The notes under the pieces were generated by a model, which was not told the DNA's origin, did no database searches, and saw nothing but the letters and a program-made list of their open reading frames with translations. A DNA stretch of 44,304 nucleotides, from NCBI GenBank assembly GCA_946414095.1, contig CAMKNB010000011.1, forward strand, positions 1-44,304, in the 5' to 3' direction. Origin of the DNA: an uncultured Mycoplasmatota bacterium. GTDB taxonomy: Bacteria; Bacillota_I; Bacilli_A; RF39; UBA660. Both the position numbers and the translations under genes were made by a program. Positions 18,766-29,232 of this stretch are shown one piece after another. How positions within the stretch are numbered: the first letter of the stretch is position 1; each line of letters opens with the position of its first letter.

Positions 18766-18863
18766 AACATCACTATATCACAAATTCCTAAAAAGTCAAA
18801 ATCGTAATATCTTAATCTTTAGATATATTTCTTTTTTTAGAGAATTTTACGTATTATAATTAT

Positions 18864-18895
18864 AAAAAGCAAAAGGATTAAACCAATCCTTTTGC
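18864..18895 (-). terminator. hsp20 terminator
   Basis: Perfect 11-bp stem GCAAAAGGATT / AATCCTTTTGC with a 5-nt loop and T5 on the minus strand, 6 bases after the hsp20 stop. The 18700-18860 stretch beyond holds only the small RNA and its promoter. Confidence 0.88.
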
Positions 18896-18901
18896 AATTC
18901 A

Positions 18902-19324
18902 TTATTTGATTTCGATATACTTTTTATTTTTGATTTGTTTGTTTTCTTTTTTAGGAACTTCAATCTTTAATGTTCCATCTTCAAATTTAGCTTTGATATC
19001 TTCTTCTGTAACTTCATCTCCAACATAGAAACTACGGGATGCTTCACCATAATATCTTTCGCGTCTAATATACTTACCATGTTTATCCTTTTCATCATTT
19101 TTACTTTCTTGTTTAGCATGAACTGTTAAATACCCATCTTCTAAACTTATTTTAACATTGTCTTTCTTCATTCCTGGCAAATCAATGGCAAGTTCATAGT
19201 TATTATCCTTTTCCTCAATATCTGTTCTCATCATCTTGTTGTCATTTTTTGGCATAAAGAATGAATCATCAAAGATATCATCAAACAAATCAAAATTTCT
19301 TCTTGGTACTAACATCATATCCAT
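18902..19324 (-). CDS. Small heat-shock protein, Hsp20/alpha-crystallin family
   Basis: 140 residues. A short N-terminal arm (FDLFDDIFDDSFF), then the alpha-crystallin domain from about 38 to 130 with LAIDLPGMKKDNVKISLEDG and AKFEDGTLKIEVPKKE, and a C-terminal IEI motif for oligomer contacts. It binds unfolding proteins without ATP in the cytoplasm. I start at the ATG at 19324, after AGGAAAGGAAG; another ATG at 19318 is possible. Transcribed alone from a CIRCE-overlapped promoter and ended by a strong terminator. Confidence 0.93.
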   Translation of the reverse strand: MDMMLVPRRNFDLFDDIFDDSFFMPKNDNKMMRTDIEEKDNNYELAIDLPGMKKDNVKISLEDGYLTVHAKQESKNDEKDKHGKYIRRERYYGEASRSFYVGDEVTEEDIKAKFEDGTLKIEVPKKENKQIKNKKYIEIK

Positions 19325-19393
19325 CAACTTCCTTTCCTAAATGTGTTGAGCCATTTGAGGTAAGCACATATCAAATATATAATTTTAATACCA

Positions 19394-19465
19394 TAGTGAG
19401 TATCTTTTTCTCACTACAATTATAATTATACTCAAAAATTAGCAGTTGTCAATAGAGAGTGCTAA
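19394..19465 (-). promoter_or_regulatory. hsp20 promoter with CIRCE and a second inverted repeat
   Basis: Minus strand TTGACA (19447-19452), 16-bp spacer, TATAAT (19425-19430). A CIRCE element, TTAGCAGTT-N9-GAGTGCTAA (19439-19465), two mismatches from the HrcA consensus, covers the -35 box. At the transcript start lies a second repeat, TAGTGAG-N9-CTCACTA (19394-19416). HrcA would repress until heat shock; the second repeat may be another operator or a 5'-UTR hairpin. Confidence 0.8.
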
Positions 19466-19590
19466 TTTTTGTTATTTTGGATATAGATTAAGAAATATTT
19501 AAATCCTAATATCTTAATATTACGATTGTTTATTTTTCATTAAATTTTATTAAGACTTTCTTATGCCAACATTTTTTATTAAATTCTACT

Positions 19591-19641
19591 AAAAAGAGCA
19601 TAGTATTCCTTATTTATATTAATAAATCTCTACTAGCTCTT
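19591..19641 (-). repeat. Cassette terminator block, copy 1
   Basis: Long terminator hairpin on the minus strand: AAGAGC then TAGTA at the base, pairing with TACTA and GCTCTT, followed by T5. About 80 bases around it (19583-19660) match 21262-21345 closely, base changes keeping the stem paired (G-C to G-U). It ends the 400-residue gene at 19651. The rest of the 19466-19650 gap is AT-rich and I see nothing else in it. Confidence 0.65.
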
Positions 19642-19650
19642 ATTTTTTAT

Positions 19651-20853
19651 TTAATTATTATTTAATACTAATTGTTTAGTATTTGTTTTTTTCTTCATAT
19701 TTTCAGTAGTTATACTTGATGCATAACTAGTTGCTTTTAATAGTTCATCATAAACAAAAGCAATTTGTTCTGGAGTAGCTGGTGTTTTATCATCATAAGT
19801 GGCTCCAGCTTTACCATTAGTAATATTTAATCTTATATCAATTTTATTTTCAACATTATCTCCACAATAATAAATTGCTACAACTTCACCCTTATCTGAT
19901 TCATAATTGCCGCTAGTGGAATAATAATGTAAAACCTGTAAATATTTTTCTTCACCTAATTTGTAAGATAATTGAAATGAAAAACCATCTGGGCTTCTAT
20001 AATAGGTTGTTTTATTTCCTGTACTAATATCAGTTATTTCTAGACTACAACAACCTTGTCTATATTTACCATGTTCAGAGTTATATGAGTTAGCATTAAT
20101 TTTAACATTCTTTAAACAGTTACTAATCTCATCAAGTTCAATATCATCATTAAGAAAAGGATTAACAGCTTTATCAAAATCTAGAACAGCCTTTCTAAAT
20201 AATTGTCCCAATTTTGTTTTATTATCTCTCTCAACTGAAGAATTATAATTGTTTTTATTTTCTTTATCATATTGCATCCAATCATATGCAGAAATATAAG
20301 GATTTACCTTTTTTAAAATTTCAGAAGTAATCTTTGCTATTAATTCATCATACTTTTCAACTTCAGTTTCAGGTAAATTATTTTTTCTCAAGAAATAATC
20401 TTTCATTTCAGTTAAAAAGATTAATAGTCCTTCTTTTGAATCAATATGATAGGTTTTTAAATATTTATCATCAATATTTTTTCTTCTTTTAAAATTTCTT
20501 TCAGCATTTTTACATTTTGATAAAAACTCATCAGTACCAAGATGTTCTTCCACATATTTTTGAATATCTTTTTCATATTTCTCATCTATAGCCCAATCAA
20601 TTGGATTCCAATCCTTACATCCTCCGTCTACTCTAATATCATAAGGATTACCAGGATATTTTTGATAAATAATATTGGCAACTTCTAGCGGGATTCTACC
20701 ATTTACTATTGTATAATAACTACCACCAAAACATATTGCGAGATTATTCCAATAATGTACTTCTTCTCTTGTACCATATCTTCCCACAGCTGTTGACAAA
20801 GGATTATTTATACCAACAGCTTTCATAACCTCATTAAATTCTAAACGATTCAT
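19651..20853 (-). CDS. Protein of unknown function, accessory cassette cargo 1
   Basis: 400 residues, soluble, no signal peptide or membrane helix. I do not recognise a family. The first 90 residues look like a compact domain (GRIPLEVANIIYQKYPGNP, then YDIRVDGGCKDWNPIDWA). Residues 95-230 are charged and helical; 250-350 are beta-rich (TYYRSPDGFSFQLSYKLG, YLQVLHYYSTSG). It has its own extended -10 promoter (TGC-TATAAT, minus strand, 20879-20887) and a GGGAGG ribosome site, and ends in the shared terminator block. The upstream and downstream flanks are the same as those of the unrelated gene at 21429-23159, so it behaves like exchangeable cargo. Defence or stress function is only a guess from that layout. 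Confidence 0.6.
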   Translation of the reverse strand: MNRLEFNEVMKAVGINNPLSTAVGRYGTREEVHYWNNLAICFGGSYYTIVNGRIPLEVANIIYQKYPGNPYDIRVDGGCKDWNPIDWAIDEKYEKDIQKYVEEHLGTDEFLSKCKNAERNFKRRKNIDDKYLKTYHIDSKEGLLIFLTEMKDYFLRKNNLPETEVEKYDELIAKITSEILKKVNPYISAYDWMQYDKENKNNYNSSVERDNKTKLGQLFRKAVLDFDKAVNPFLNDDIELDEISNCLKNVKINANSYNSEHGKYRQGCCSLEITDISTGNKTTYYRSPDGFSFQLSYKLGEEKYLQVLHYYSTSGNYESDKGEVVAIYYCGDNVENKIDIRLNITNGKAGATYDDKTPATPEQIAFVYDELLKATSYASSITTENMKKKTNTKQLVLNNN

Positions 20854-20871
20854 TATAAACCTCCCTTGTTA

Positions 20872-20998
20872 GTTAATTATTATAGCATACTTTTTCTCTA
20901 TTTGAACAATTTTTATCTGTTATCGTTCAAAATCATCCTTTTCTTTACTTAAATCTAATTCTTCGATGTCATCATCATCTAAAATGTTATCATAATAT
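20872..20998 (-). repeat. Cassette upstream block, copy A
   Basis: About 125 bases matching 23183-23310 at roughly 80 % by eye. On the minus strand the block encodes an acidic tail (LDDDDIEELDLSKEKDDFER, stop) and then carries the extended -10 promoter of the next gene (AAAAAGTATG-C-TATAATAAT). The coding part is the end of the gutted ATPase gene. Confidence 0.7.
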
Positions 20999-21250
20999 AT
21001 ATTCATCTAATTTATTTTCAAATTGTTTTTGTATACTTGTTAATTCATCATCAACTAATAACTCGGTTATAATGTAATCCATTAAAAAGGAGTTGTTAAC
21101 TGTATCTTTCATTTCATCTGCAAATACTAATTCTGAACCTAACATAATAACATCTTTTCTGTCATTATTTTCATCAAATAATGACTTTTTAATTCTTTCC
21201 AATTCGTAAGTCTTTCCATAACCATTTGGCCCTATAAATATTTTTAACAT
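20920..21250 (-). pseudogene. Internally deleted AAA-type ATPase
   Basis: Begins as a credible ATPase, MLKIFIGPNGYGKTYELERI, with Walker A at residues 7-14, and stays in frame for 86 residues to a stop at 20990. Directly after, one base out of frame, the acidic tail YYDNILDDDDIEELD continues to a stop at 20920. Walker B, signature and all other ATPase motifs are missing, so most of a several-hundred-residue protein has been lost by deletion. The same tail recurs at 23231-23351. The ABC/SMC-like P-loop GPNGYGKT is typical of stand-alone AAA ATPases, many of them in defence loci, but nothing here shows such a role. Confidence 0.6.
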
Positions 21251-21268
21251 AATTCACTCCTAACTACT

Positions 21269-21319
21269 AAAAAAGAGCATAGCAATTCCTTATATTATTA
21301 TAAGTCTTTACTAGCCCTT
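21269..21319 (-). repeat. Cassette terminator block, copy 2
   Basis: Counterpart of 19591-19641: AAGGGC-TAGTA against TATGCTCTT, T6 on the minus strand, within about 80 matching bases. It lies between the ATPase remnant (start 21250) and the end of the 576-residue gene (21429), which it presumably terminates. Confidence 0.65.
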
Positions 21320-21428
21320 ATATTTTATTAAATTATTTTTTATTATATCTTTTCTAGTATTAAATCCTAATTATCTAATTTTTCTGAAATCATTTTTGCT
21401 ATTAAACTAATTTTTTTAACACTTGGTT

Positions 21429-23159
21429 TTATTTTTTTCGAATAACAGCTTCATCTTTGCTTAGTACACTCATTTCTAAGCTTCCTAATTGAGTAGGATC
21501 TTGCGATGCAACCATTGCAGCATCTCTAAGCATAATAGTTATAACACCATTCTCATTATTACCAATATTTAATCTAGCATTTTGCATAACTTGTTGCATA
21601 AATGGTAAACAAACTTTTAATGAATCACTTAAAGAGTTTGATGAATTATTCTTTTTAAAGAATCCATTTGTATTGCTTAATAGAGCTGGTGAATAATACA
21701 ATAGAATTGCTAGGCAACCATTATAGCCACTTTGATTAAATTCATGAATCAATATTTCATAATCACTAGCATTGTTTGTTATTTCATCTTTTACAACTTC
21801 AATATCTTCTTTTCTATATAATCTCATCATTAGGCAAATTCTAGTTATTGTTTTTCTTAATTCTTGATTTATACTTTCTATTTGCATTTCATCTGCTTTT
21901 CTAGATAAAAACTCATCAAAAATTTTTGTAGCATCTTCGCAAGTTGATAAAATACTTGATGCAGTTAGAATATTATCGGCTGTAGATTGATTTAATATAA
22001 CACTACCATTTTGATTATTAACATGTCCTAAAACACCACCAATATCTAACATTGCTTCAGCAACCATTAGTGTTCTTTCAAATTGAGATAGATTTAAAAC
22101 TTTATTAAAGCTGTAGTCAACACATTCTCCTTGAATATATTGTCCCATATTAATTCCATAGTTTAGGACATTAGCTAAACTTTCTTGACTTTCTTTACTA
22201 AATGAATTTAATGTTGGAAGCATTCCAAATTGTAATAGATAATTTAAAAGTAAATCGTGATCAACTGTTTCTATACCTTTTGATTTTAAAGTATCAATTA
22301 CTTGTTGACTTTTACCCAAATCATTTATTACCATATAATATAATAACATTTTTTCTTTTTCAGGAGTATTAAAATTTGATTGCATAAAATCTCTTATTTT
22401 ATCAAAGGTTTCTTTTTTCAATTTGTTATCGCCAGATTGTTGTTCAACGAACTTATCATATCTATTATCTTTAATATAAAAATAAAGTAATACACTTAAA
22501 ATAGTTCTATCAAATTCTTTTAACTGATTTGAATCTACATTTGGAAATAATAATTGTCCATAGGTCTTTTTTTCGTTTTTAGTTCCATAACTTTCAGGCG
22601 TAAATTGAACTTCTCCAACAAGTGTCATTATTTCAGGATATTCCTTTATAATTCTTTTTATTATATTTAATTCATAAGAATCTATATCTATTGTTTTATT
22701 ACTAGTCATTTCCATTGCTCCTTTTAGTAAATCAAATAAATTATTTATAGGTTTTTTACCAGTTTCTGTTTGGTATAACCAATCTAAATATCTATTTTTT
22801 TCCGAATCATCAGGTCTTCCATAAATAACTTTATCAGGATTTTTTGAAATCCAATAACCATATTCAACATTTGTTGTTAAAGCTGGTAATGTTTTCATAT
22901 CTCTTGGTATCCAAAAAACTATTGTATTAGCATTATGTAATGCTTCTCTTTCCCACCAAACTTGATTATCATAATTAAATGTTCTATTATCATGTTCTAA
23001 TTCGGGAACATATACCACACCATCAAAACCCAATTCTTTTAAAATGTTTAAAGCTTCATTTCGCCATGTTTGAACATCTAAACTTCTTGGTGTAGGACCA
23101 GCTAAAAAAATTGACTTTTCATCTTTAATGACCTTTTGATCTGAATAGTTAATTTTCAT
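21429..23159 (-). CDS. Protein with N-terminal nucleoside 2-deoxyribosyltransferase-like domain, accessory cassette cargo 2
   Basis: 576 residues. Residues 15-145 match the Nuc_deoxyri_tr2-type fold: IFLAGPTPRSLDVQTWRNEA, VYVPELEHDN, DNQVWWEREALHNANTIVFW, then TTNVEYGYWISK and YGRPDDSEKNRYLDWLY. Relatives bind nucleosides, nucleotides or NAD-like ligands and sit near TIR and SLOG proteins in fold space. Residues 150-576 are helical and unrecognised. AAGGAAGG precedes ATG 23159, with promoter TGA-TATAAT at 23190-23198. The reading ends in an A7 run; one extra A would add a sensible tail (KPSVKKISLIAKMISEKLDN, stop at 21367). A nucleotide-acting effector is possible; not shown by the sequence. 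Confidence 0.65.
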   Translation of the reverse strand: MKINYSDQKVIKDEKSIFLAGPTPRSLDVQTWRNEALNILKELGFDGVVYVPELEHDNRTFNYDNQVWWEREALHNANTIVFWIPRDMKTLPALTTNVEYGYWISKNPDKVIYGRPDDSEKNRYLDWLYQTETGKKPINNLFDLLKGAMEMTSNKTIDIDSYELNIIKRIIKEYPEIMTLVGEVQFTPESYGTKNEKKTYGQLLFPNVDSNQLKEFDRTILSVLLYFYIKDNRYDKFVEQQSGDNKLKKETFDKIRDFMQSNFNTPEKEKMLLYYMVINDLGKSQQVIDTLKSKGIETVDHDLLLNYLLQFGMLPTLNSFSKESQESLANVLNYGINMGQYIQGECVDYSFNKVLNLSQFERTLMVAEAMLDIGGVLGHVNNQNGSVILNQSTADNILTASSILSTCEDATKIFDEFLSRKADEMQIESINQELRKTITRICLMMRLYRKEDIEVVKDEITNNASDYEILIHEFNQSGYNGCLAILLYYSPALLSNTNGFFKKNNSSNSLSDSLKVCLPFMQQVMQNARLNIGNNENGVITIMLRDAAMVASQDPTQLGSLEMSVLSKDEAVIRKK

Positions 23160-23182
23160 AATACAAAACCTTCCTTTTTCTA

Positions 23183-23310
23183 ACTCATTATTATATCATA
23201 CTTTTTACTATCTGAAACATTATTGTAATTATTATCTTTCAAAATCATCTTTTTCTTTACTTAAATCTAACTCTTCAATGTCATCATCATCTAACACATT
23301 ATCTTCATAC
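23183..23310 (-). repeat. Cassette upstream block, copy B
   Basis: Matches 20872-20998 through both the coding tail and the promoter of the next gene (AAAAAGTATG-A-TATAATAAT). Changes in the coding part are mostly silent (for example GAG/GAA and GAC-ATT/GAC-ATC), which argues that the tail was under protein selection before the copies separated. Confidence 0.7.
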
Positions 23311-23351
23311 ATTTCATTAACAACATCAATGTATTTATCATCTTTATCATA
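23231..23351 (-). pseudogene. C-terminal remnant of the ATPase-tail gene
   Basis: Open for about 40 codons after an in-frame TGA (23352-23354), reading YIDVVNEMYEDNVLDDDD and ending in the same DLSKEKDDFER tail as the ATPase remnant at 20920. No start codon fits and no other part of the protein is present. The rest of the 23160-23513 gap holds the small RNA copy 2 and the promoter of the 576-residue gene. Confidence 0.55.
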
Positions 23352-23376
23352 TCAACTATGAAGTTTATCATTTATG

Positions 23377-23474
23377 AAAAAACTCGAACTATAATCGTTC
23401 GAGTAAATTGCATATTGGTACTTGCAAACTAAATATATTTGACTAGGTGTCACATAAAAAGGAATTCGAGTTCC
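23377..23474 (-). ncRNA. Small RNA gene, copy 2 (unknown family)
   Basis: About 98 nt. Promoter TTGACT (23503-23508), 16-bp spacer, extended -10 TGC-TATTAT (23481-23489). Terminator ACTCGAAC / GTTCGAGT, perfect 8-bp stem, T6 (23377-23404). The 5' hairpin is GGAA-CTCGAA-TTCC, the middle hairpin TGAC-ACCTA-GTCA and the stretch TTTTTATGTGACACCTAGTC are identical to copy 1, and AAGTACCAATA sits in the loop of a TTGCA / TGCAA stem. It starts right behind the pyrG stop and may also stop pyrG transcripts. No known RNA family recognised. Confidence 0.6.
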
Positions 23475-23513
23475 GACATCATAATAGCACATTATTATAA
23501 AAAGTCAAAATCA

Positions 23514-27809
<4,296 letters not shown>

Positions 27810-27875
27810 CTATTATTTTTACAAATGTTATAATACAATTGGTTGTGCACCATATAAGGTGTTTTTTTTACAATT

Positions 27876-27903
27876 AAAAAACTCAAACCATTCTAGTTTG
27901 AGT
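27876..27903 (-). terminator. tRNA-Met terminator
   Basis: Perfect 8-bp stem ACTCAAAC / GTTTGAGT (27881-27888, 27896-27903) with a 7-nt loop and T5 on the minus strand, 12 bases past the CCA end of the tRNA. Confidence 0.85.
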
Positions 27904-27915
27904 TTCATTCACACT

Positions 27916-27991
27916 GGTAGCGACGGGGGGACTCGAACCCTCGACCTCCTGGGTATGAACCAGATGCTCTAGCCAACTGAGCTACATCGCC
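27916..27991 (-). tRNA. tRNA-Met (CAU), elongator type
   Basis: 76 nt on the minus strand with the CCA end encoded (27916-27918). Acceptor stem GGCGATG / CGTCGCT pairs throughout, one G-U at each of positions 1 and 6; D arm GCTC-AGTTGGCTA-GAGC; anticodon stem TCTGG / CCAGG around TTCATAC, anticodon CAT at 27956-27958; T arm GAGGG-TTCGAGT-CCCCC. The body closely resembles the elongator tRNA-Met of B. subtilis. A lysidine-modified tRNA-Ile2 also carries CAU at gene level, but the sequence favours Met. Own promoter and terminator flank it. Confidence 0.93.
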
Positions 27992-27996
27992 ATCAC

Positions 27997-28036
27997 AAAG
28001 TAATATAATATTAGCATAAATATATTACTTTTTCAA
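27997..28036 (-). promoter_or_regulatory. tRNA-Met promoter inside a long inverted repeat
   Basis: Minus strand TTGAAA (28031-28036), 17-bp spacer, TAATAT (28008-28013). The region is also framed by a perfect 11-bp inverted repeat, AAAGTAATATA and TATATTACTTT, 13 bases apart (27997-28031). Without a T tract behind it, it is a weak terminator candidate for the gene ending at 28052. Confidence 0.55.
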
Positions 28037-28051
28037 GTTTTTTTTAATTTT

Positions 28052-29197
28052 TTATTTCTTTAAAGATTCAGCTCCATCATATTGTAATGCATCTATTCTA
28101 CCTTTTGCTCCATATGGACATTTATATTTTACTTCATCCATAGTAATAGCATAAGGAATTACTGTATTATAAGTTTCTTCAGTTGTATGATTAAATCTTG
28201 CAGCATAATTGCATTCTATAATTTCGTCTTCACTCATAGATAAGTATTTTCTAGCATATTCTTCTATTTCTTTAAAACTTAATTCTCCATCATGTACAAA
28301 ATTAACTAATTTAGTACATTTTTTACCACTTAATGGTTCAAATATAAATTTATATTCCGTATCTGAAATTTTATATAAATATACATAATAATCTATTTCA
28401 TCACTTCTTGCATTTAAGCAAGTACCTTGAGCAATTGGTGAAAAGCTTTCTAATACTTTTTGTCTTTTAGAAGCATCTATTATTTGATTAACTCTTTCTT
28501 CTCCATTACCAATAGATGCTATTCTTGCTTGGTCATCATTAAATCCTCTATGTGATTTATTTTGACTATAAACAATATTAGCATTTAATGGTAGTGTTGT
28601 TGGAAGAATAATAACATCACTATTTGCTTCTTCAACATTTGTTCTATATAATTCACTAACATAATAAATATAGTTTTCAATTAGTGGTATCAATCTATGC
28701 ATAGTTTCTTCTAATTTAGAACCCTCTAGAAAATCTTTATCACTAAAACTCTGTAGTATCCTATCGACTTCTTTAGCAGAAATACTTCTTGCTTCATCAG
28801 GCGAATATGAACCGTTAGTAATTAAAGAGTCAACGCCTGCATAATATAAGTCTTTTCTAACATCTTCTTTAGAAGCATCTAACAATATTTCATCAATCGT
28901 ATATGGAGTATATCTTTCATCAATAAAGATATGATCATCTGTATCTTTTACTAAAATATTTGTTTTTCCATTAAATGAAAATAACATGCATAGATGTTCT
29001 TTAGTTTTATCAAATAATAAAACAAATGAATCATCAAGTTCACAATTTCTATTTACTCTATTTGCTTTTTCTACAATTGTTCTTCTAAATGAAGCAGGTA
29101 AAAATTTATTTGATATATAGACTCTTTGAAATGAGCCTCTAAAATAATTACCTTCTTTAATAAATTCATATAATTCTTTTAAGAATGTGCTTTTCAT
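28052..29197 (-). CDS. Soluble protein of unknown function
   Basis: 381 residues from ATG 29197 (GTG 29209 in the same frame lies in the ribosome-site region). No signal peptide and no membrane helix. I recognise no family. The N-terminal 120 residues include FRGSFQRVYISNKFLPASF and FDKTKEHLCMLFSFNGKTN; the centre is helical; the C-terminus has GKKCTKLVNFVHDGELSF and ends KCPYGAKGRIDALQYDG. It lies 24 bases after mtaB's stop side neighbour, that is upstream of the tRNA and downstream of nothing coupled, so it may be a separate unit. Function unknown. Confidence 0.65.
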   Translation of the reverse strand: MKSTFLKELYEFIKEGNYFRGSFQRVYISNKFLPASFRRTIVEKANRVNRNCELDDSFVLLFDKTKEHLCMLFSFNGKTNILVKDTDDHIFIDERYTPYTIDEILLDASKEDVRKDLYYAGVDSLITNGSYSPDEARSISAKEVDRILQSFSDKDFLEGSKLEETMHRLIPLIENYIYYVSELYRTNVEEANSDVIILPTTLPLNANIVYSQNKSHRGFNDDQARIASIGNGEERVNQIIDASKRQKVLESFSPIAQGTCLNARSDEIDYYVYLYKISDTEYKFIFEPLSGKKCTKLVNFVHDGELSFKEIEEYARKYLSMSEDEIIECNYAARFNHTTEETYNTVIPYAITMDEVKYKCPYGAKGRIDALQYDGAESLKK

Positions 29198-29232
29198 ATT
29201 ATTCACCATTATAATAATAACATAAAAAGATA

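Noticed and set aside
19466..23376. CRISPR array or insertion sequence in the accessory island
   Set aside because: Only two copies of each repeat block, kilobases apart, no regular spacers, no cas genes and no transposase or terminal inverted repeats.
23382..23475. Reading the small RNA region on the plus strand as a degenerate tRNA because of a TTCGAGT-like loop
   Set aside because: No acceptor, D or anticodon arm can be formed, and promoter and T tracts both point to the minus strand.
27846..27871. Plus-strand hairpin GCACC...GGTGT followed by T8
   Set aside because: It would be a plus-strand terminator, but no plus-strand gene precedes it and the stem is only 4-5 bp.
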